A DNA stretch of 64,000 bases from contig CM057171.1 in the NCBI GenBank assembly GCA_029962745.1, forward strand, positions 21,278,564 to 21,342,563. Direction: 5' to 3'. This document shows positions 19,959 through 33,300 of this stretch, piece by piece. Origin of the DNA: Echinometra lucunter. Its lineage: Eukaryota; Echinodermata; Echinoidea; Camarodonta; Echinometridae. Every line of letters begins with the position of its first letter. Within the stretch, counting starts at the first letter, position 1. The notes below the pieces were generated by a model that had not been told where the DNA came from, did no database searches, and saw only the letters and a list, made by a program, of their open reading frames with translations. The position numbers were made by a program, and so were the translations under genes.

Positions 19959-21420
19959 AATAAATCCACTGGAAACGAGCTTTACTATAGAATTGCATCT
20001 CACATTTTGGCCGCAGTTACGAGGGTTACTGGTCGAAGATTTCATTGAAGCAGTTAATAAGGGTTGTTTATCTACGTCTCAGAAGCAAGGTGTCATAACA
20101 CTGATTGAAAAAGATGGTAAAGATCCTTTATATACTAAATCTATAGTCCTATTACATAGTTAAATACGGAATATGAGATTATATTCATTCAGATCAAGTG
20201 GGTTGCATAAATGATAAGCATATGGTGAGGCTATACGGTTGATACATGATGCTCTTTTTCACTAGTAATAATTACTGTGAGGAAGATTATTTTTCATAGC
20301 TGTCGATTTTGATAAAGCTTTTGAATCTTTGTCACATAACTTTTATCTTTAAAGTACTAGAATTATTGTGTTTGTACAATCTTATTTGTTCTTGGGTTAA
20401 AACTATGTATAACGGAATTAGTAGTTGTGTAAAGGATGGGGGGGGGGGGGGGGGGTGTCTCTACTGGTTATTTTGACATTAAGAGAGGAGTTAGGCAGGG
20501 TGACCCACTTTCGCCGTACCTGTTTTTGATGTAGAAATTTCTGCTCATGCTCTGAGAAACGATGGTGTTATCAAAGGAGTTGAATTTGGTAATTTCAAAG
20601 TTCGACAAATTTTGTATGCCGATGATAAAATGTTTGTTAAAAATGAAACTTATATAACGAGAATACAGAACATATTCCGAGCTTTCTATAAGTTAAGCGG
20701 TTTGATATAGGAAAAACTAATATGATGAAGATAGACAAAATAGAGTAGAGTCGGAAACATTACCTATCAACAATATGAATTTAGTATCGAGAATAAAAAT
20801 TGCAGGAGTACATTTTTCATTGGATACAAAAACGAGGAAAGGGTTAAATTTATAAAGAGATTTTGAGTAAAGGTAAAAGACTTTGGGATGGTGGAAACAG
20901 GGAGATTTGACAGTGGTGGGGAAAGAACACTTGCTTAAAACATATGCCTTGTCAAAATTGAACTACATGTATGTTTTCTCATCAACAGTTGTTCCAAAGT
21001 GGGTAGTAGCAGAGATTAAGAAAATTTGTTTTGATTTCGTATAGAACGGAAAAGACCGAATTAAAAGAGACATCTGCTATCAGGACTACGATATTGAATT
21101 ATTTGTGAAAATTCAAAGAGTAACAGTGTAGTTAAACGGTTACTTTATGGGGGAAAGGAAGATGGGATTGAAACTTCACTTTGTCTACAGCTTTAGAAAA
21201 GTGGGTGGAAGGTTTATATTCCTGTGTAATTACTTTGTTAAATTACTGACTTTTAAAGCGCCATTTTTTATTTTTCATTTTCTATTTTTTTATAGAGAGG
21301 GAGAGATTTTAAAGGCTTGGCAAGATACGGAGAAAATCAGGAATTTTCTTATGGGAAAAGCTTATCCAATCTTTTATTGATGGTAAAGAAAGTTTACCTT
21401 TCGAGAGGTAAAATAATAGA
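19959..21420 (+). pseudogene. LINE ORF2 fragment, RT core and C-terminus
   Basis: After the Harbinger insert the RT continues. Recognisable blocks are IAVDFDKAFESLSH (20296-20337), KRGVRQGDPLSPYLF (20481-20525) and QILYADDKMF with the catalytic YADD at 20615-20626, then a weak C-terminal region to about 21420. Several stops and shifts and a 17-base G-run at about 20440 interrupt it. The blocks are those of an L1/Tx1-type non-LTR retrotransposon. Confidence 0.85.
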
Positions 21421-22060
21421 ATTTTTAACATGATAATAATGCTCCATTTAACATACACATTCATTGACATGTTAATTTATGATTCAAGTATTATTTTTGG
21501 GTGAAATCTAAATAAAGATCATTGAAAGAAAACAGGTAACCGACCATCATTTCGTACTTTCTTTGTATGTCAAAGAAAACAAAAATGTGGTTTCTTTTCC
21601 TTATTATCTAATCTTATGAAAACTCTCCCTCTTTCTCTCTCTCTCCACCTCTATTTCCATCTCTTCCTTTATATATGCTTGTTTACATAATGTTATTGAT
21701 ATTTCATCATCATGATCGTTTAATACATGTAAATAACATGAAATGTATGTTACTTGAAAAATAATATTCAAATACTGAAAGTGTATAATGTTGAAAAGCA
21801 AAATCTTGAAATGTGTCCATTGTAAATATGATCATAATTACAGATTGTGTACCTTTGGAAAGAAAAAGGCAAGCAAAGTTTTGTTAGTTGTTGATTAAAA
21901 TTCTTTTAAAAAATTGAAAATTTGAAATGAACGTAATTATACCTTATATTTCTAGGAATGTTGGTTTACCGTATTAAATGGAGAAATCTATACCATGTAA
22001 CACGACTGTCATGCTTTATAATTTATTGATATTACCGTACCCTCTTTAAAAAAAAAAAAA
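21421..22060. other. No gene recognised
   Basis: AT-rich sequence with a CT-rich tract at 21625-21650 and a short A-run; I see no coding or repeat structure. Confidence 0.5.
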
Positions 22061-22063
22061 AAA

Positions 22064-22328
22064 AAGAGCGCACGCATTCACTCTGTTAGGGGTGAATCGC
22101 AGAAGAGAGTGCATTTATAGTGAGTTAAGAGTGCATTAAGAGTAGAAATTGTGATATTCACTCTTTATTCACTCTTCTAGGAGTGACCTCAGGGATTACT
22201 CACAATCCTTGAGTGATCACTGAGGTCACCCCTCAAAGAGTGAATATCACAATTTTTGCTCTTAATTCACTCTAAATGCACTCTCTTCTGAAATTCACCC
22301 CTAACAGAGTGAACGCGTTCACTCTTTC
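22064..22328. mobile_element. Snapback MITE flanked by A and T runs
   Basis: Arms share CATTCACTCTGTTAGGGGTG, AGAGAGTGCATTTA and TTCACTCTTTGAGGGGTGACC (the last with mismatches); the turn is near 22196-22210. A 17-base A-run precedes it and a 15-base T-run follows, in keeping with the inverted symmetry. Confidence 0.85.
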
Positions 22329-22611
22329 TTCTTTTTTTTTTTTTTTAGAGAGAGTATATAACTTATTTAAAACTTATTGCAAATTAGTATGGGCCACCAA
22401 GTGAGAAATCTAAAGTCAACTCTATTTACTTATAGCAAAAGAAAGCAATTTTATACTGGGTCTCCACATTTATATCACACAAGTCCAACATCCTACAAGC
22501 AGAAAACCCTGAGAGCATTCGACATAAATTCGCTGCTCAGTTCACTGCTCATATTTAAGTATTTAATATGCTCCCTCCTTCTGTCTTTTCAAAAATTTAA
22601 CACTACATTTA

Positions 22612-23637
22612 TATAGACCAATTTCACCTCCGGTTTATGTATTTGGCCCTCTATCGGCGACGCCATTGCTGCGGTGGGCAAGCGCGCTGACCGCGATTGG
22701 CTCTGTGTACAAAATGAATGTAAGATATGAGATATGCCCCGATATTATTCCATTTACTTTATTCTAGATCAATAAAATAAAGCATGGATACATGGGTAGA
22801 TGAGGTAAGACAATGGTCATATCTGACGGATGAAGGTATGATGTATTTTTGTACTTTCGATGGTTTTTCAACTTAGTTTTGACAGTAAAAGTTCGATTGC
22901 AGCATAGAAGCCGTAGTAAACGGGAGCCCTAAATCTTACCCTGTTTACAAAGTCATGATTTCACTCATTAAATTTTACGTCAAAGTACATAATGATAATG
23001 TTTCTTGACTTTAAAGTCCTTTCTGTTGATATTTTTACCCACTGGCGACGGATTCCTTCGCACTGCTTACGGAAACATGTGTAGGGAGTACGGCTTCTCA
23101 CACAAACAGGCTTCACGAGTCAAAAGCGAGTGAATTTCGCACTCAGTTAGCTTCCAATTTTTAAACTTTCTCTAATTCTTGTGGCATATGAGCACCGCAC
23201 ACACTCTTAAAAATCCTGGGTCAGATTGACTCGGAAAAAGAGTCCATTGGGGTCACACTCCGTTCCGGGTCAAAAATGCCCCAGAAGAATATCATGAAGA
23301 CTTATTTCTGGGTCACATTTGACCTTATTCCGGGTCCTTTTTACTTTATTCTGGGTCATTTTGACCCGGAACGGAGTGTGACCCCAATGGACTCTTTTTC
23401 CGAGTCAAGTCTGACTCGGAATTTTTAAGAGTGCAGATGCGACCTGAACTTCCCTGATGATTTCTCATTGCAAATATTAAAAGAAATCTGCATATACTGG
23501 TCAAAATAGACGAAAAATCGAACGAATGTACATAACGCGCTATTGACTTGTGTACTATAAAAGTTGGAGCGCCCACGGCAGTATGTCGAACTGTGTCGAA
23601 CAGTCTGCTGCCCTCTTGCGTTGTGAAATTGGTCTAT
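22612..23637. mobile_element. DNA element with TATAGACCAATTTCAC ends
   Basis: The 16-bp end TATAGACCAATTTCAC is exactly inverted at 23622-23637. Just inside, GGCGACGCCATTGCTGCGGT and CCGTGGGCGCTCC-type sequence are loosely mirrored. No transposase is seen; a second MITE is nested inside. Confidence 0.7.
23202..23433. mobile_element. Nested snapback MITE
   Basis: The ends CACTCTTAAAAATCC and GGAATTTTTAAGAGTG are inverted. Arms share GACTCGGAAAAAGAGTCCAT and GGGGTCACACTCCGTTCCGG. It lies wholly within the preceding element, so it inserted later. Confidence 0.85.
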
Positions 23638-24206
23638 AAAACACCATTCACCCCTACCCTACTCGTAATTCCTCAATTTTCATCTAGTCAACGCGAAATT
23701 ACTTAGTACACATAGATCTATTAAAAAAAAACATGATCTAGACCCATAGAATTCCCTCCCAGAATTCATAAAAAAAACCTGTTGCTCCCTCTTCTAATAT
23801 AATATCAAAATGATGTTATTATCAAAATATTCAAGGTGAAATATCTTTGTCACGTTTTAAAGTCATTATCATAACGTCATCCTTTCTTTCATTTCAGTCA
23901 TCATCATAATCATCATTATTAACCTTCTAATACATGTTTTGAGTTATTGTGTGAGGCAGCCACATTTCAAGAAAATTGCTCAATACAATGGCTGTCATTC
24001 ACAAAATAATTTCATACTGTTTGTTAAAATAAATAAATTGACAGTTATTCAAATGACAAATGTTATATATACTTGCTTATTTATGACTCTCTGCCAAAAA
24101 AGTAGCTACCTTCGTATTTTAGTTTTATTTGTAACTGAAAACTGTTGTACTAAAATGAATGCAGAAGAAAATAAAATAAAACGAAATAAAATGAAATAAA
24201 ATTCTG

Positions 24207-24788
24207 GGGTGGTATTCTGAGATCCATTCTGCTATCCGCTTTCCGCCAGTAGGTGGGGCAAGAGAGCGCGGATGCGTTACTTGTATACAAATTTCGCTAG
24301 CATTCAAACGCAAGCGCGTTTTGACTGACAGTATTTAAGGTGAAAAAAATAACTTTGGTATTTTCCGAGGTATCAACATGCCTTTTCGAGGATCATTTCA
24401 AGGCCGATATTAGTCATTAAAAATCTTTAAATTCAATTCAATCATCATACGGGAATTTTGCTAGAGTTATGCAGTCGATGATTATGGCATATTTCTTTAT
24501 TTTTATCATAAGACCAATAGCGAATTTATCCAGAAAGATTGTTCATACTGGACATCCAAAAGATAAAATAGCCTCTACCCTATTTTAAGTTTCATTTTAT
24601 CTTTTCCTTCAAGGTAAGATGGGCACAAGCGCGAAAGCTGTGCATTTGTCTTATAGCTACAGTAGGTACGCGCGCTGGAGATAAAATGAAGATAAAATCT
24701 GAGATTTTAAAGTGGTCTCAGAATACCGATTTCATTTTAAGATAAAATAATTTTTTTTAGAGATAGAATGACGCTCAGAATACCACCC
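24207..24788. mobile_element. MITE with GGGTGGTATTCTGAG ends
   Basis: The left end GGGTGGTATTCTGAG is exactly inverted at 24774-24788. A related GGTCTCAGAATACCGATTT lies internally at 24715. No coding capacity. 23640-24200 holds no supported gene. Confidence 0.75.
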
Positions 24789-24936
24789 TTGATTACTTCC
24801 AAGAAAACTGGCGTCATAAGCATGATAAGGTTACTTTTCAGTTAATGTTACTTAACATTCAAACGTATGAATTACATGATATTTCCAAATTAGTTTGGCT
24901 TTATATCGTGATATATTAAACTAAGTATGGCAGAGA

Positions 24937-25572
24937 GACCCAACTTCGCGCAGGTCCAAACTTCGCGCACAGGGCCATATCTCAAAAACTAGAAAAGATT
25001 GTGAAAAACTGGTAGCACCAACGGAAAGAGCACCCTAAAATTACCCTGTAAATTACTTTCCTTTTGAAATTAGAGAAGGAATTTTGAAATTATGAATGAA
25101 AAATCGGCAAATTTGGCAGCGTTTTGCGTTCGTTCTGACAAAAACTGGACTTGTCGACAAGGGTCTAGAATTCCTCTTTTCGAGAGACGATCTCATCAAA
25201 ATTGTAAGTAAAATGTGGTATCGAATTATTCAGAGGCATTTTGTCTTCCTGGTAGTGCAATTATCTTCCCTTTTATGGATCTCTATTTGGTATAAATCAC
25301 TTGAAAACAGGTGTGCGCGAAGTTAGGTCTCGTTATTTTTGTAACACTTTTCCAGGTCCAGAGCGGTGTGATACGACATCGAATTTTGCGATCGCGATAT
25401 CTCGGAAATTCTTCGTAAATAACATGTTCTTCTTACGCCCATCTGAAATCTAAAATTTTGCTTTGCTTTTGGTGTCATTTAAATCAGAATAATTTTTGGT
25501 AAAAATTGAGAAATCATGGATCAAAAATTGCCTTCATTAAAAAATTAAAATGTGCGCGAACTATGGTCCCCC
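24937..25572. repeat. Repeat with inverted 'CTTCGCGCA' ends
   Basis: GAGACCCAACTTCGCGCA at the left is inverted as TGTGCGCGAAGTTAGGTCTC at 25311-25330, and a third related site TGTGCGCGAACTATGGTCCC lies at about 25551-25570. The termini suggest a MITE with an internal duplication. I see no credible gene inside. Confidence 0.55.
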
Positions 25573-26110
25573 CATCATAATAATGTAACGAAACGCTTTA
25601 TTTCAATAAGGATACTAGTTATTGTCATTAAAGCGTTTAATAAATACACCGCAAAGCAATAACAACAGCATACAGAATATTTTGAGTGACAACCCGCGTC
25701 CATAGATTCAGCCTACTTTTTGATGTCTAGTGTGGTCTGAATTCTATTCAAATGAATCACCATCTTGATCATGCATCTTCACCAAGGTAGCCTCATGATC
25801 AACAACCTTTAAAAACAATCAGAGAAGTCTTCCATATGTTCTTTTTTTCAAACGCTCAAACATTCAAATAAACGTTGATTATCCTCCAATGAATTTCAAG
25901 ATTTCACCAATTTATTTTCTAAAGTTGTGCAGTTTATGTAAGATGAATATCTTACAGTAGAATAAGTAATATATGGAAAAGGGCGAGTTCCCTATAAACC
26001 AGAGCTTGTGGCGGGCTCGCCCGAAACACAAATAACGATAATAGTAAAAGAAGGAAGAGAGGGTTACAGAGAGGCAAGGTAGGATATTTAGAAAGGAAGA
26101 GGAGCAAGAC

Positions 26111-26156
26111 GAAGAATGAGAAGAAGAAGAAGAAGAAGAAGAAGAAGAAGAAGAAG

Positions 26157-26188
<32 letters not shown>

Positions 26189-26286
26189 GTAGTAGTAGTA
26201 GTAGTAGAAGAAGAAGAAGAAATAGTAGTAGTAGAAGAAGAAGAAGTAGTAGTAGAAGAAGAAGTAGTAGTAGAAGAAGAAGAAGA
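26111..26286. repeat. (AGA)n/(AGT)n trinucleotide microsatellite
   Basis: Long runs of AGA alternate with AGT blocks. All reading frames here are homopolymers (poly-R, poly-S, poly-L, poly-F) and are not genes. A (CT)n tract follows at 26458-26482. Confidence 0.95.
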
Positions 26287-26489
26287 CTGCAACATAGAAA
26301 CAATTGTATTTAGTGACACGCATTTAAAACAATCGGTGACAGTGACAAAATATATGAGAAGTTAATACTTGCAGTAGCTACGGTTGTATTTGCGAAATGT
26401 TTACAGATTTTTACCACAAAAATTAGGAGGCTCAGTCCAAGTCAAGTGTTGTTTTTTTTCTCTCTCTCTCTCTCTCTCTCTCCCTCGTT

Positions 26490-27299
26490 TTTATGACGCC
26501 ATTCACCTAGCACTAATAGGTTCGAGAAGTATTCCAATGAGGATATTCTATGTCTAGTTTTACACTTTTGTGCAGGATCTTCAAAATGCTGGTACATTAT
26601 TGTCAGCTGACATGAAATTTGACTCCATGATTTGTTTTTAATTGGAGTCTGGTCGTGACATTGCACTGTGAAAGAAACTTTTTCAAAGTAAATGAGAAAA
26701 GTTAATTAAGCATGATACAAAATTGGTTCATATCATGAAGTACTGAAATCATCGAAATGATCAAAAATCAACCATCTCCATCTTACTGAAAAGCACATAT
26801 AATGCAAACAGGAAATGGGTATATGGGACTACACACAAAGACCAAACATTCTGACTCTTTCTCTTCATATTTTGAACATAAGGGCATTTGGAAAGCAATC
26901 ATTTTCAAGGGACATATTCTCAATGATATTCGTCAAAACTGGCACAGAATATAATTAGGTAACATTTTTTTTTCACCTTGATCCGGAACCCGATCTTCTC
27001 GTAAAAATGATAATAGTGCCATAGAAATAACGATATTCAACTGGCGTAGTAAAGAATATCTCGACAATTAAACTTTATGGCTTATCAAATACAGTGCTTG
27101 CTAAACGCCTAAGGTGATAACTGAACTAATTTTTAAAGCATCTTGTCCATGCCCTAGAAGAACAAGACACTCATTATCTATCATGTCTATCCTGTCAAAA
27201 GATATCAAGGACATGGTACTTTACTTAACTCAGCTGTGGGATAACCTCCATTGTTGTGCATCCCCTGAATGTGGGCTATTATTTCTACAAAGCGGAGCG
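26490..27299. other. Region upstream of gene B, no element recognised
   Basis: It presumably holds the promoter and 5' UTR of the gene at 27300, but I cannot point to a TATA box or start site with confidence. In-frame ATGs at 27114 and 27183 precede the chosen start. Confidence 0.4.
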
Positions 27300-27366
27300 A
27301 TGACTCTACTCACAGCTACTTTGATTTTGATCCTCGTATCTTTCTGTTGGATTGGAGGGCAATGTG
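27300..27366 (+). CDS. Gene B exon 1, signal peptide
   Basis: The chosen ATG gives MTLLTATLILILVSFCWIGG followed by QC and a phase 1 donor (CAATGTG/GTACGT). This is a compact hydrophobic signal peptide. The frame is open upstream to an ATG at 27114, but that start would put about 60 polar residues before the signal. The phase fits the first kringle exon. Confidence 0.65.
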
Positions 27367-30300
27367 GTACGTAAAGGTCTTTCACAAATTTTTGAAAGGA
27401 AGAAAAAAAAAACGAAAAAGAATTTGAGAAATCATTCTAACGCAATTTTAACAGCTCGGTCTGTCACCGATTGAAACGTGCAAACATGTGATGTGATACG
27501 TAATAGTCAATGTCTACGGTGCGTTGCTCTGTAAAGGTACACAGTTGGATAAAGTCTCGTCAACTGAACATTTTAAAAAAATTCAGGAAATATTTAGAAA
27601 AATGTAGTTTAAGAAACATTTACAAATGATAACTTTTTGGGACACACTGTTAGGATATTATAAGGGATTAAAATTGCCCTTGACTTGATTTCTTGAAAGT
27701 TGTTCCGATCATGTTTTATGTTATATACTCCAGTGCAGTTGGATGTATAAGCTACACACACATACTTAGAAAAGTTGGTTAAAAATCATTGGGTTGGTTA
27801 TAACATGAACCGACTGTTGGTTACAAAAATCCCTATATGTAACAGTTATTACCCCCCCCCCTCCCCCGGGGGGGGGGGGGGTCACTTCCACTGAAGGGTG
27901 GACAGCATCCGCGAAAAAAAGAAAAACGCGGAAAAAGGGTATTTTTCAGGGGTCTGCGCGAATAGGGTGTCAAAAACGCCCCCCCCCCCCCAAAAAAAAA
28001 AAAAAAAGGTAACTAAATCACGATAATCTAAAACGCGAAAATGGTATGTAATTTGCACCGACTGCGGTACCGACTGTAACAAGACCCGTGAACGGAAAAT
28101 CCTATAAAGAGAATTAGAAGCCACCACGATAAAAGTCCAAATTCGAAATGTAATTCCCCTTAAACCTGAAACAATCATTAAGAGGAGGTGGGCATTATCT
28201 ACCATTATGGTCTGAACTTTTGTAAGTAGGCGTTCTTCATAAACAGGGGACGGAGCTATTTCTATAACCCTTTGTGCAAAGCCTGTGTAAAACCAGTGAA
28301 TTATCTCGAGATAAAAACGGCTCCAGAAATTTCAGTGGACCCCACTATCACTCTCAAGGTATGAAAATGGGAATATCCTGGTTTAGGGTATGAATTATCC
28401 CAACAATTCATGAAATCCCTGTTTAGGGTGTGCAAATCTGGGACATCTGCACAAAGTCGGTGTTTAGGGTGTCCCAGCGGGCTGCCCTTGAATCCACGTT
28501 TAGGGTGCTTTTTTAGGACGATTCTAGCGGATACTGTCCACTCTTCAGTGGAAGTGGGGGGGGGGGGGGGGGGGTTACATACAAGTTTTTTTTTAACCAA
28601 TAGTTGGTCGGTTCATATTTTAACCAACCTCATGATTTTTTTTTCACAGTCATCTAAGGATCGATGCAGCGAGTTGAGTTTTTTAGACCCCTCCCCCTAA
28701 CCTTCAGCATTAGTGACAAGAGTTATAGCCAAATTATGCTGGGCAAAAACTAATAAATATCTATCTACCTTATGACCAGTCAGTCTGAAAAGATTCAAGT
28801 TGAATCATATTTACAGTAGAAGATCACACTACTCTTCTAGTCAACATGGTTAAAGTGCAGAATGACCATTATATCAATCCAGTATATTTCGTTGTTAACT
28901 TTGAAATTGCCGCAATTATTAATACAGCTTCATTTTCATTCATTGAAACATATAACATGATCAACGCACTCTTAAAGACAAGTACTGTGATTGCGGAGAA
29001 TAACAAATTCTCCAAGGGTGATCTTATCCGATCATTGATCCAATAAACTAAAAATCGACCTTTGATAAAAGAATTCCTTATGTAATTAGGTAAAACATTT
29101 TGGAGGGAGATTTTTCTTTAATTTTTTTTTTCTTAATTTTGGTTCTAAACATAATACTTTGTTTACTTTTCTTTAGCAAACCCGGCATGCCTGAACGACC
29201 CTTCAGGATTGAATTACAGAGGAAACTTATCTCATACAACCAACAACCATACCTGCCAGGATTGGACATCTCAAAACCCTCAACAACATGATAGGACTCC
29301 AGCTAATTATCCTAATGCAGGGCTGGAAGATGGCAACTATTGCAGAAACCCTGACAACGAAATAACCGCTTGGTGCTACACCACTACTTCTGCCATAAGA
29401 TGGGAGTATTGCGCTGTTGGCCTCTTTTCCCCCGAGTGCTTAGGTAATATTACCATGTGGTGCTCATTAATGATACATCTGGGTTCTATTCATTTATATT
29501 AAAGATTTATTTGTTTTTGCTCTTATATATTCATTATATGATAAGAGGGAAATGTAAATGGCCTTGGGGTCACTTGCATAAAAAGAAGTGATGGCAATGA
29601 CACCTTTCTGTTTATGAGAGAGCTTGAGGTTCTTCATAAACTGATCCCGGGAACCGATCAATAACTATCTACAGGGGTGGTGATGGTGATGTGGTGGAGG
29701 AGGGCAAGGATGTACGGAGATAGCGTATTGTGGTTGTGTTCTGTCCCTAGTAGCAATCCTCTGAGATGATATCCTTAAGCCCGCCGCGCATTATGCCATC
29801 CGATTTTGGAAAACTTTGTTATAACATTTGATATGAACATTCAAACATGTGAAATCTTAATGATCAAAGTTTCAAATAGTCGTATAAATACAAAAATCGA
29901 AATTCCGGGCGATTGCAAGCCTCCCTGTAGGAATAAAAGTGCACTCAATTCCGAATCGCATTGACGTCATAGCAATCTCGCGATCGGCTACGATTTGAAG
30001 CCGATTTGGCTTTTACTCCTACCACAAGGCTTGCAGGTATAAACCAAAATTTCATTTTTAGTATTCCAGTCATTATTCTGAACTTGAAATAAGATAATTT
30101 TTCTTGTTTAAACTTTCGTATTTAAAGCTAAATACCATTCGTCAAAAAATCAGGTCGCGCTCGGATCTTATAGTGTGCGGCGATCTTTAGCTACGAGTAT
30201 TGAGTTGACTTAGTTGATTGATTCCTGAAATTTAAAAAAAAAAAATATCTCTGACTGAATATTTTGCCAAATCATGAAAATACTTCTAAGTGAATATTGA

Positions 30301-33300
30301 GTTATTCCCATGCTAAGAGTGAAGGTGAAAATATAATTATGTAGTTCGGAATTGTACACAGAATTGTTTCTGAATTATGTTTTAAAATCATACATTGTCT
30401 CCTTGTTAGAATCACGTGAATGCGACATAGATCCAACAGGAGTGAATTACAGAGGTAACTTATCTCATACAATCTATAACCATACCTGCCAAGATTGGAC
30501 CTCTCAAAACCCTCAAGCACATGATAGGACTCCAGCTAATTACCCCAATGCAGGATTGGAAAGCAACTATTGCAGAAACCCGGATAACGAAAGAACCGCT
30601 TGGTGCTATACGACCACTCCTGGGATAAGATGGCAGTATTGTGCTGTTGGTTTCCTTGATCCCAACTGCCAAGGTAATCATGCCAGTTGTGCCAATATCG
30701 CCGCTAAATATTTCAATCTCACAGTGTGGTAATATTGTGATAACCTCGAGACTTATAATGTATAATGTCTCTGTAAGCGGTTCAAGAGCCCCTTCATATT
30801 TTGTTTAATTTGATAATTATGTTTTTTTCTTTCTTTCAGTTGAAAACCAGGAAAATGTATTTTTTTAATGAAATTTAGGCAGTATACTTCTTTCTACTCA
30901 TTTTAAAATTGATTATTTCAGATAAATCACATTTGCATTATTTGCTGAGGTACCCTTAACTTATTGCATATAGATTAGAAACCGCTTTTGAAACATTGCT
31001 TTGATCATACTTTCAGTTTTGCACTTTGTGCCTGATAGAATTATTTTTTTCTTGTTTCTTACGCATACTTTATCGTTTTATTATCAATAAGTATCAGTCA
31101 TTGTCTCTATTGTTTCAATAGTGACAACGCCGGTTCCTACCACACTTGTGACCAGCCCAAACCCACTGACATCTCAAACTCCTCCATATCTTGGTGAGTT
31201 TCAAACACAGCAACATGTGGGTGATTGTTGGGGCGTGCGTGTGTGTGTGTGCGTGCGCGCGTATACATTTGAGTGTGTGGACGGGTGCGTGTGTTTGTGT
31301 GTGTGTTTGTGATATATTTTTTAAGGAAGGAAGGTGAAGTGAACTGTCCAGATATTCGGGTAGAGGATAGTTTCTGCCTCTCGCAGTTACCTTCCAATTT
31401 GACGTCATAGAAATGCATGTGTCAGAAATAGCTGTGATACCTTAACTATTTCTGACGAAATAAACGCCATTGTTATCAATTAATACAGCAAAAATGAACA
31501 CGGCGAGAGTGGAATTTGAACTCGGGATCTTGAGAGAGTAGATCGGCACGCAGCCCATTGAGCTACTCGAGCGATTGACGCTGGTGTGGGTTCTCTAAGA
31601 AATATGATTGCGCTCTTCAAAATGAATTCTAAAATATACATATATGTGAAATTCTTTTACCTTACTACAAAACATATTTTTGTATTAAGGTTGTTCACAA
31701 ATTAAATCACTTAATGAATTCTAAAATATACATATATGTGAAATTCTTTTACCTTACTACAAAACATATTGAGAGTTGTTCACAAATTAAATCACTTAAT
31801 AGCTATGGTAATATCAAAACCAGGAGGTTTCAGATACAGCCATGACTTTCTTATTCCGTGTGCTATTTCGTTGAAATTTTCACTTGTCTGTTTCATTCTG
31901 CTTTGATTTAAAAACTACTTGGTTTGGGGAGTTGGTTCCCTTTACAAATTTCAAAAGTTCTTGCATCTCAATTTCTTTGTTTTATAGAAGGTGTATAATG
32001 GGTGTATACGCATATTGTACCATAACATTTGTTGAAGTTTTAAAATGAAAAGGAATTTACCGAAATGAAACGAAAGAAAACAATTGACCTTTGATAAAAT
32101 CATGCATCCAAGTAGCGTAGATCATAACACATGTAACAAAAAGGTAAAACAATTTATGTGTGATATTCAGTATAGGGCCTTAAATAAAATTCAAAGTATT
32201 TATCTGTATTAGATACTGTAGACAGATAGCAGGGTGTTATTGGTCCAGAGCGCATCACGTGATATCGATTGCGAGAATCCAAATCATTATATTTTCACGG
32301 CCGGTCATTTTCGATGGGTATATGGACCAAGTCAGTACGAAATGACGCAACAAAGGGCTGCGCTTAAAATGTCGCACACTCATTTACTAAGTTATAAAAT
32401 GCACTTTGAACCCCCCCCCCCAACCTCTCCCACAGGCTTAGACTTAATCAAGGCTATCTAATATTACTGGTATTGACTGGAAGGGGTGTAATATACTTAT
32501 ACATACTTTGGACCGCCGAAGGGAGATATATTTTTTCCTCATGATCATAATTTCCCTCTGCGAAATATATCTCCCTTCGGCGCGCGGTCCAATGAATGTT
32601 ATATTACAGACCCTACCCGTCAATATCTGTATAATATTTTTCCTTTGTAAACCCAGCATGCTTGAAGGATCCCAGAGGATTGAATTACAGAGGTAACTTA
32701 TCTCATACAATCAACAACCATACCTGCCAGGAGTGGACATCTCAAAACCCTCAACAACATGATAGGACTCCAGCTAATTATCCTAATGCAGGATTGGAAA
32801 GCAGCTATTGCAGAAATCCTGATAATGTCGACACGGCCTGGTGTTACACAACTACCCCCGAGATAAGATGGGAATATTGTGCTGTTGGCTTCCTTTCCCC
32901 CGAATGTCAAGGTAAAAATTCACGGGACAGTGGTGCTTTCTAAATTCAAAGTCCAGGGGGCTTTCATAAAGAGTTAAGCTGTTTAAGTCCAACTTAACTC
33001 TTTGCGAAACGCTCCCAGGGATGTTTCATAAAGTTGTACACTTGTACACAGTAACGCATGACTATACGAACTACTCGTATATGAAGTGCCAAATGGAATG
33101 TTCATTTTTTTCCCTGACATTTTAACAATGGATGCATTTCTCATAATCATATTGTGGAGAAAACATGTTTCGCAATAAAAAAATGTTTTTAATTAATATT
33201 TTTTAATGTCTATCTACGTCGGCATATTTCACCTCTAGCTGATGCGGTTTTTGATGATTGAGTATCCCATTCGGCTTGCCATGTTCAACTGGTTCGTAAA

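Noticed and set aside
25912..26323. Poly-Ser, poly-Phe, poly-Leu and poly-Arg frames
   Set aside because: All come from one trinucleotide microsatellite.
31115..31418. His/Thr-rich minus-strand frames
   Set aside because: They read the GT-rich microsatellite opposite gene B exon 4.
31501..31572. Functional tRNA gene
   Set aside because: Stems do not pair well and there is no clear anticodon loop; it fits a SINE head.
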